Shown here one piece after another: positions 59,302 through 64,000 of a stretch of DNA of 64,000 nt. How positions within the stretch are numbered: position 1 is the first letter of the stretch; the number at the start of each line of letters is the position of its first letter. A program made the position numbers and the translations under genes. This stretch comes from CALDTK01 sp041744755 (GTDB taxonomy: Bacteria > Bacteroidota > Bacteroidia > Chitinophagales > Saprospiraceae). The notes under the pieces were generated by a model that saw only the letters and a program-made list of their open reading frames with translations, searched no databases and was not told where the DNA came from. The DNA is taken from NCBI GenBank assembly GCA_041744755.1, contig JBGTKC010000064.1, positions 1 through 64,000 on the forward strand, in the 5' to 3' direction.

Positions 59302-60087
59302 TCACAGTCCGCTGGCCTTGGCGGCGCGCCACAGCGCGTCTAGCTCGCCGAGGTCCAGCTTGCCGAGACGGCCTCCGGCGTTGGCCTCGATGAAGTCGAA
59401 GCGACGTCTGAACTTTGCGTTGGCGCGCTCGAGGGCCGTATCCGGATCCACGTCGATGTAGCGGGCGTAGTTAACCAGTGAGAAGAGCAGGTCGCCGAAC
59501 TCCTCCTCCACCCGTGCCGAGCCTTCCGACAGCGCGATAGCCTCCTTCAACTCCCACAACTCCTCTTCGACTTTCGTCAAAACCTCCCGCGCCTCCGTCC
59601 ACTCGAAGCCGAACTGCGCGGTCTTCTCCTGGAGGCGGAGCGCCTTGACGAGCGAGGGCAGACCGCGGGGGACGCCGCCGAGTACAGTGGCCTTGCCCTT
59701 CTCCTTGAGCTTGAGGCGCTCCCAGTTACGCTTGACCTCCTCGGCGTCGGCGACCGCGGTGTCGCCGTAGATGTGCGGGTGGCGGTGGACGAGTTTGTCG
59801 GCCTCGCGGTGTAGGACCGACGCGATGTCGAAGGTGCCCCGCTCCTGGCCGATGAGCGCGTAGAAGATGAGGTGGAGCATCACGTCGCCGAGCTCCTCCT
59901 CGATTGCGCTATCGTCGGCCTGCACGATAGCGTCCGCGAGCTCGTAAGTCTCCTCGATGGTGAGGGGCCGTAGGGTTGCCATGGTCTGCTCGCGGTCCCA
60001 AGGACAGCCCTCCCGCAGCTCGTCCATCACGTCCAGCAATCGCCCGAAGGCCGCCAGCTTCTCTTCCCTCGTCGCGGTGGCCTTCAT
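59302..60087 (-). CDS. mazG: Nucleoside triphosphate pyrophosphohydrolase MazG
   Basis: 261 residues with two MazG domains, the E. coli-type layout. First: LREGCPWDREQTMATLRPLTIEETYELADAI and EELGDVMLHLIFYA; second: KVEEELWELKEAIALS and VEEEFGDLLFSLVNYAR. It hydrolyses NTPs to NMPs plus PPi and clears aberrant nucleotides. ATG 60087 is chosen over the GTG at 60093; CATCTTTG, one base off the -7 box, lies 5 nt upstream of the ATG. Confidence 0.95.
   Translation of the reverse strand: MKATATREEKLAAFGRLLDVMDELREGCPWDREQTMATLRPLTIEETYELADAIVQADDSAIEEELGDVMLHLIFYALIGQERGTFDIASVLHREADKLVHRHPHIYGDTAVADAEEVKRNWERLKLKEKGKATVLGGVPRGLPSLVKALRLQEKTAQFGFEWTEAREVLTKVEEELWELKEAIALSEGSARVEEEFGDLLFSLVNYARYIDVDPDTALERANAKFRRRFDFIEANAGGRLGKLDLGELDALWRAAKASGL
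59569..59584 (-). repeat. GTTTT-GNAA mini-hairpin motif, copy 34
   Basis: GGTTTTGACGAAAGTC on the minus strand: stem GAC/GTC, loop GAAA. Sense in mazG, coded VLTKV. Identical to copy 31. Confidence 0.8.
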
Positions 60088-60156
60088 GAGCACAAAGATG
60101 GCGTGGCCATAACCTCCGAACCTAGATGCGCGTTACGATGTGCCCGCCGCGGGACT

Positions 60157-60164
60157 TAAGTTTG
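60157..60164 (+). promoter_or_regulatory. -7 promoter box of the small membrane gene (TAAGTTTG)
   Basis: Perfect TAnnTTTG six nt before ATG 60171, so the mRNA would have almost no leader. It also rules out the longer reading frame starting at 60126. Confidence 0.6.
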
Positions 60165-60170
60165 CTCCTC

Positions 60171-60380
60171 ATGGAATTGCTCGCCATTATCGTCATCATG
60201 TTCGTCGCCTTCGGGGTGTCGTTCTTGCTTATCAACGTCCGGCAGATCGTTAAGGGGGAGGCGTTCAGGGGCACCTGCGCCTCAAACAACCCAATGGTTA
60301 AGGACAAATTTGGCGAGTGCACCACCTGCGGAGCCAAGGTTGGCGACGATTGCGCGCTACCCGAGCCCAAGGCTGCCTAG
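60171..60380 (+). CDS. Small single-pass membrane protein with Cys motif
   Basis: 69 residues: TM helix (about 3-22), a basic turn (NVRQIVKGEAF) and a Cys-containing tail (GTCASNNP, CTTCGAKVGDDC). The architecture resembles small proteins annotated in Bacteroidota as membrane or secreted protein and, loosely, the NqrM (DUF539) assembly factor, which also has a TM helix followed by Cys residues. A metal or Fe-S related role is a guess. The promoter box supports start 60171. Confidence 0.75.
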   Translation: MELLAIIVIMFVAFGVSFLLINVRQIVKGEAFRGTCASNNPMVKDKFGECTTCGAKVGDDCALPEPKAA

Positions 60381-60527
60381 TCGTCACGGACAATTTTGCT
60401 ACAAGCTGCCAAAGGCTGGAGTGGCTAGTCCATGGCCAGCCTAGCACCTTGCGTTTTGGAATCGTGAATAATTGTCCGATTCTCAGCCCACCGGTAACAT
60501 ATCCCAGCACGTTGCCCTTTAACGAGT

Positions 60528-61004
60528 ATGCCCCAAGCATCGCGCCGGAAGCCTGTCTCTCCTCTGCTCGCCTCCCTCGGCACGACGACTCCCGTGATCC
60601 TCAACACGGTCTTAACTCGTCTTCGGGCCCTCAGTAAGGGCCTTACTCACGCGTGTGGCGTGGAGACTATCTCGGGCCTGCACGTATGGATGAGATCCTA
60701 CGGCGACCGTCTCGACTCCATGGCGGAATCGCTCCAGGACGAGGGGGCCAAAAGCCATAGCGCAGCCGTGGACTCCGCGAAGGACATGTTTCTCGAGAAG
60801 ACGTGCGACAACCCAACGGCGCTGCTCAGCGTCGTCCACGGCCTACAGGCCCTCCTCCTCGCCGACTACGCACAGCTCAGCATGCGCCTCGACATGGATG
60901 AGGAGATGTACGCCTTAATCCTCGAACAGGAGCGCGAGCTCACGGAGGTCCAGCAGGACGTGGACGAGTTGCGGCTCGAGTACGAAACCTACGCCCAGCG
61001 GTAG
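60528..61004 (+). CDS. Hypothetical helical protein
   Basis: 158 residues, not recognised. Predicted mostly helical (LNTVLTRLRALSKGLTHACG, LHVWMRSYGDRLDSMAESLQ, LILEQERELTEVQQDVDELRLEYE). Length and helical pattern would fit a ferritin-like or four-helix-bundle protein, but metal-binding residues cannot be assigned. ATG 60528. The next gene starts 61 nt downstream. Confidence 0.6.
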   Translation: MPQASRRKPVSPLLASLGTTTPVILNTVLTRLRALSKGLTHACGVETISGLHVWMRSYGDRLDSMAESLQDEGAKSHSAAVDSAKDMFLEKTCDNPTALLSVVHGLQALLLADYAQLSMRLDMDEEMYALILEQERELTEVQQDVDELRLEYETYAQR

Positions 61005-61065
61005 CCAATGGCGACGGGCGGTTTTGTGGCGATGACACGCCCCGGCCGGCTACCTTCGCGGCCCT

Positions 61066-61668
61066 ATGCTCAAGCTCGACCTTTACGTCCGTTTCGCCCT
61101 TATCGTCGGCTGCCTCATCTTAGGGCTCGTACTCAGCGTCTGGCAGGGCTTCTGGTACGGGTTTCCGCTGTTTATCGTCGCCCTTGTCCTCATCGCCGGC
61201 TACATCCTCCTGGGCACGATCCGGAGCGCCTCTGAGCTTTTGCAGGAGCAGAGGATTGACGAGGCCGAGGCCCGCCTAGCGCTGACGAAATTTCCGCAGT
61301 GGCTGTTCCCTGCCAACAAGGCTTACTTCTACATGATCCAGGCGAATATTGCCCTCGTGCGCAAAGACCCGAAGAAAGCCGAGGGTTTACTGCGGGAGGC
61401 TAGCAAGTACGATATGCCGAGCGGTAATGAGTCGGCGGTCATCGAACTGCAACTGGCCAACATCGCCGCGCAGAAGAACAACTGGCCCGAGGTCAACCAG
61501 CGCATCCAGGTTATCCGCAAGCTCAAGGTGACCGAGCCAATGATCCTCGAGCAGGCCGAAATGCTGGAGAAGGCCTACCGCAATCGCGGCAACGTTAAGC
61601 TCGCCCAGCGGATGGGCGTCGGGACCCAGGGTCAGGGCAGCAAGCGCCGACGACCGAAAATGCGCTAG
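61066..61668 (+). CDS. Membrane-anchored TPR-like protein
   Basis: 200 residues: two TM helices (about 9-27 and 30-52) and a TPR-like helical tail (RIDEAEARLALTKFPQW, AYFYMIQANIALVRKDPKKAEGLLREAS, NWPEVNQRIQVIRKLK). The very basic end is KRRRPKM. A scaffold for a membrane complex is likely but not specified. A TACCTTCG box, one base off the -7 consensus, lies 7 nt before ATG 61066. Confidence 0.75.
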   Translation: MLKLDLYVRFALIVGCLILGLVLSVWQGFWYGFPLFIVALVLIAGYILLGTIRSASELLQEQRIDEAEARLALTKFPQWLFPANKAYFYMIQANIALVRKDPKKAEGLLREASKYDMPSGNESAVIELQLANIAAQKNNWPEVNQRIQVIRKLKVTEPMILEQAEMLEKAYRNRGNVKLAQRMGVGTQGQGSKRRRPKMR

Positions 61669-61735
61669 GGGTCGACGCATCGAGATAGAAGGCGATCGGT
61701 GGCAGCGCCGCGTCAAGGTCGCTCGACGCAGACTG

Positions 61736-63508
61736 TTACCTAGCCCTCCAGAGGGCTGCCGACAAGCCGAGCAAGGTTAGACATGCCCCCCCTGCGAGGA
61801 CCCACCCGATGACATCCCCAAAACGGACGTAGATCGTCTCGCCGTCGAGTAGCGCCACTCCCCCAGTGAGCGTGGTAGCTTCATCGTAGTTGGTACTGAC
61901 GATCGCCCTGCCGCGCTCGTCTATAATGCCGCTCGTACCGGAGTTGGCGGCCTGCACCACCCACCGCCGAGTCTCGATGGCGCGTAGGCGAGCGAGGTTA
62001 AAGTGCTGTCGGTAGCCGGGGGACTCGTCCCACCACCCATCGTTGGTGGGGACGACCAGCAGGTTCGCGCCTCGCTTCACGAACTGGCGGACGTAGTCCC
62101 CGTAAATACTCTCGTAGCAGATCAACGGTGCCGCTACCACGCCACTACGCAATCTGAATACTGCTGCTGAGTCGTTGCGACCGAGGCCGGCGGTGGTACC
62201 TCCGAGACTCGCCACCAGTGGCTCGAAGAAGAAAAATACCTTGCGGTAAGGCAGGAATTCGACGCCGGGCACGAGCTTGGACTTATTGTAAAACACGACC
62301 GGACCGCCGCCGTCCAGGACGGATGCCGAATTGTGGGCGATGTAGTGGACGGTTTCGGCGCCAGCGCTCTGCGTACGGACCGCCGGATCACCGTTGTCGG
62401 TCGCGAGCCTAGCGTAGCTCGACAGGCCCGTCAACAAGGCCGGCGCCAGGGGAGCCGCCTCAGCCGCAAGCGCGTCCCACATCCCAACCCAAGGTTCGGC
62501 TTGCACGAGAGCTTCGTCGATCCCGCTGAAGCTCGTCTCCGGGTAGATCACCAGTTGCGCATTGGCAGCAAGCGCCCGCTCGGTGAGGGTACGAAATCTT
62601 TCGAGCTGCTCGCGCTCGGCGACGCGGAACTTCTGGTAGTGTGGTTCGAGGTTAGGCTGAACGGCTGCGACGATTACCATTTGTGTCCCGCTGGTTTTAG
62701 CGTAAGCGTACATCACCACCGAGACCGCCAATGGCACGAGGATCGCGACGGCGGCCCTTGCCGCATTGCGGTAGATCGGACTGACCTCGAACTCGCTGCC
62801 GGCTTCGTCGCGACTGGCGAACACGCGGTAGACGAGGCAAGCACTTACCGTAACGTAGAGGCTTCCGCCGAAAACGCCCGTCACGCTGAACCACTGCGCC
62901 AGCACCGGCGCGGGCGCAAACGTGTGCCCTAGGCACAGCCACGGCCAGGCGATCTGCCAGTTGAAGTGCAGGTACTCGAAACCGACCCAAAGGCACACCG
63001 CTCCCGCGAGCCACGCGCGTCGTCGGTGCCGCCTCACGAGAAAGATGAGCAGCGCCACAACCGCCATAAATAGCGCGTTGAGGAAATTGGCGACGATCCC
63101 GGCGGCGATCGCGGTATTTGCCACCCACCACGTCGCCACGACATTGAAGACCACCATGGTGTGGTAGGCGTACCATAACACCTGGCGCTTGCTCGCCCCT
63201 GCGCGGTCGAGTCTGGCCAGCACCCCGAGGAGGATGGCGAATCCGAAAATCGGGGACCAGATCGCTCCGTAGGGCGCGAACGAGAGGCCGAGCGACACGC
63301 CGGCTACGCTACTCCACCCTAACATCGGAAGGCGACCCGGATGCTGCCGCAACAGTACGAGGCCGAACCATGCCGCGAGTAGTAGCAGCAACGGCCACAC
63401 TCCCCAGAGCCTTTCGTCGGCTTGGAGGTGGTACATCCGCAAAGCGGCGAGTGCGGCGATCCCGAGAAACGCAAAGGCTACGGGGCGTCGGTAGTTGGCT
63501 AGCGTCAC
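61736..63508 (-). CDS. lnt: Apolipoprotein N-acyltransferase
   Basis: 590 residues: about eight N-terminal TM helices (to about residue 255) and a periplasmic nitrilase domain. The catalytic triad is visible as Glu in YPETSF, Lys in NKSKLVPGVEFLPY and Cys in PLICYESIYGDY. It adds the third acyl chain to lipoproteins, consistent with many lipoprotein genes in this window. The start is GTG 63508. Two hairpin-motif copies lie within it (YAKTSG, VFGGSL). Confidence 0.95.
   Translation of the reverse strand: MTLANYRRPVAFAFLGIAALAALRMYHLQADERLWGVWPLLLLLAAWFGLVLLRQHPGRLPMLGWSSVAGVSLGLSFAPYGAIWSPIFGFAILLGVLARLDRAGASKRQVLWYAYHTMVVFNVVATWWVANTAIAAGIVANFLNALFMAVVALLIFLVRRHRRRAWLAGAVCLWVGFEYLHFNWQIAWPWLCLGHTFAPAPVLAQWFSVTGVFGGSLYVTVSACLVYRVFASRDEAGSEFEVSPIYRNAARAAVAILVPLAVSVVMYAYAKTSGTQMVIVAAVQPNLEPHYQKFRVAEREQLERFRTLTERALAANAQLVIYPETSFSGIDEALVQAEPWVGMWDALAAEAAPLAPALLTGLSSYARLATDNGDPAVRTQSAGAETVHYIAHNSASVLDGGGPVVFYNKSKLVPGVEFLPYRKVFFFFEPLVASLGGTTAGLGRNDSAAVFRLRSGVVAAPLICYESIYGDYVRQFVKRGANLLVVPTNDGWWDESPGYRQHFNLARLRAIETRRWVVQAANSGTSGIIDERGRAIVSTNYDEATTLTGGVALLDGETIYVRFGDVIGWVLAGGACLTLLGLSAALWRAR
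62693..62708 (+). repeat. GTTTT-GNAA mini-hairpin motif, copy 35
   Basis: GGTTTTAGCGTAAGCG: two inner pairs intact, outer pair A-G mismatched, loop GTAA. Antisense in lnt. Confidence 0.6.
62860..62876 (-). repeat. GTTTT-GNAA mini-hairpin motif, copy 36 (with 1-nt insertion)
   Basis: CGTTTTCGGCGGAAGCC on the minus strand: stem GGC/GCC, loop GGAA, one extra C between the GTTTT lead and the stem. Sense in lnt. Confidence 0.5.
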
Positions 63509-64000
63509 GCCGGCAAAGAAACCTAGTCGGGGGCTTGTTGACTCATTGCCTGCGGCACAGAGGGGGTCCGCTAGAATTTCGTGCGGAACCGCCGCGTGGA
63601 GCTTGGCGGCTGGCTCTCTCTTTCACTCCGCCTTGCTCCACGCAGCACGCGCGCGCCGTAATCCACATCCGTGCACTTCGGTTTGGGCTGCTCGGAGGCC
63701 AACGGCGCGACCGTAGATCTGCAGGGTCTGCCGGAGTCGGCGTGTAGCTTCTGCGCCGACCACTCTTCCGCTACTACATCAACGGTCTTCTTTGCGTGAT
63801 AGCAGATCATCGCCGTCGTTGCGTCGCCTTCGTGGGCGCGTTAGGCTTGAGCTAGAAAGTGGGGCGCTGCGCCACAGCCCCAGCAGGAGTACCGTCTGCC
63901 CTTCGGGGAGATTGTTCCGGGTCGGGGCGGCAGCTATCGGGCGGAGGGTCCGCGAGCGCTTTCGCTAAAACCAGTCGCTGTCGGGAGGCTCGTGTAAGGA
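63509..64000. other. 492-nt region without a supported gene
   Basis: It lies upstream of lnt and runs to the window edge. Short open frames on both strands (for example 63571-63810 minus) have no convincing start, signal or composition. It holds hairpin-motif copy 37 (63957-63972). It may be the start of a gene continuing beyond the edge or a decayed one. Confidence 0.4.
63957..63972 (-). repeat. GTTTT-GNAA mini-hairpin motif, copy 37
   Basis: GGTTTTAGCGAAAGCG on the minus strand: two inner pairs intact, outer pair A-G mismatched, loop GAAA. In the last 50 nt of the window, outside any recognised gene. Confidence 0.7.

Noticed and set aside
1..64000. CRISPR array, prophage, insertion sequence or integron
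   Set aside because: No direct-repeat/spacer array, transposase or phage gene is visible. The only tyrosine recombinase is a housekeeping XerD, and the dispersed motif is not arranged as an array.

Overview
The window reads as a chromosomal segment of a GC-rich member of the Bacteroidota, most likely a Saprospiria/Lewinella-like marine bacterium (lineage is inference). The pointers are a type IX secretion (T9SS) plug protein, type A and gliding-type C-terminal sorting domains, a metallophosphoesterase-Omp85 fusion, TAnnTTTG promoter -7 boxes, a near absence of Shine-Dalgarno sequences and frequent GTG/TTG starts. Gene density is high and I see no prophage, insertion sequence, CRISPR array, rRNA or tRNA.

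Layout. 1-4.3 kb: end of an RND efflux operon (TolC, adaptor), T9SS plug, 3-methyladenine glycosylase and a TonB-plug-like lipoprotein. 4.3-9.6 kb: guaB, tadA, two tandem secreted paralogues, a lipoprotein and pcm. 9.6-16.2 kb: a regulatory block (geranylgeranyl-reductase-like flavoprotein, KinB-like histidine kinase, ECF sigma factor, a 27-residue membrane peptide, NtrC-type regulator) plus hldD. 16.3-18.6 kb: a cobalamin riboswitch ahead of two secreted proteins. 18.6-33.2 kb: GNAT enzyme, DgkA, nuclease-family protein, fumC, superoxide dismutase, esterase, recQ, the 1220-residue metallophosphoesterase-Omp85 fusion, gamma carbonic anhydrase, SET protein and an EamA transporter. 33.3-43.1 kb: flotillin/NfeD pair, mscL, S41 protease, prs, PBP4-type carboxypeptidase and xerD. 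43.2-51.5 kb: coiled-coil secreted protein, LytTR regulator, M13 peptidase, Gfo/Idh oxidoreductase with a GAD/DUF1851 protein, an SDR/TetR pair with its operator, and a HepT/MntA-like pair. 51.5-64 kb: lepA, Nudix regulator, APP1-type phosphatase, trehalase, threonine aldolase, bifunctional nuclease, mazG and lnt.

The most striking signal is not a gene. A 16-nt motif recurs 37 times by hand count, about once per 1.7 kb, inside and between unrelated genes and in every reading frame. Read on one strand it is GTTTT, then a 3-bp stem whose sequence varies with compensating changes (GGC/GCC, GCC/GGC, GAC/GTC), capped by a GNAA loop; the type copy is GGTTTTGGCGAAAGCC. Its middle base pair is complementary in all 37 copies, strand use is balanced (18 versus 19), and orientation ignores transcription (14 sense, 16 antisense). 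This suggests a DNA-level element, for instance an uptake-type sequence or a single-stranded DNA mini-hairpin recognised by a protein. Every copy is listed below.
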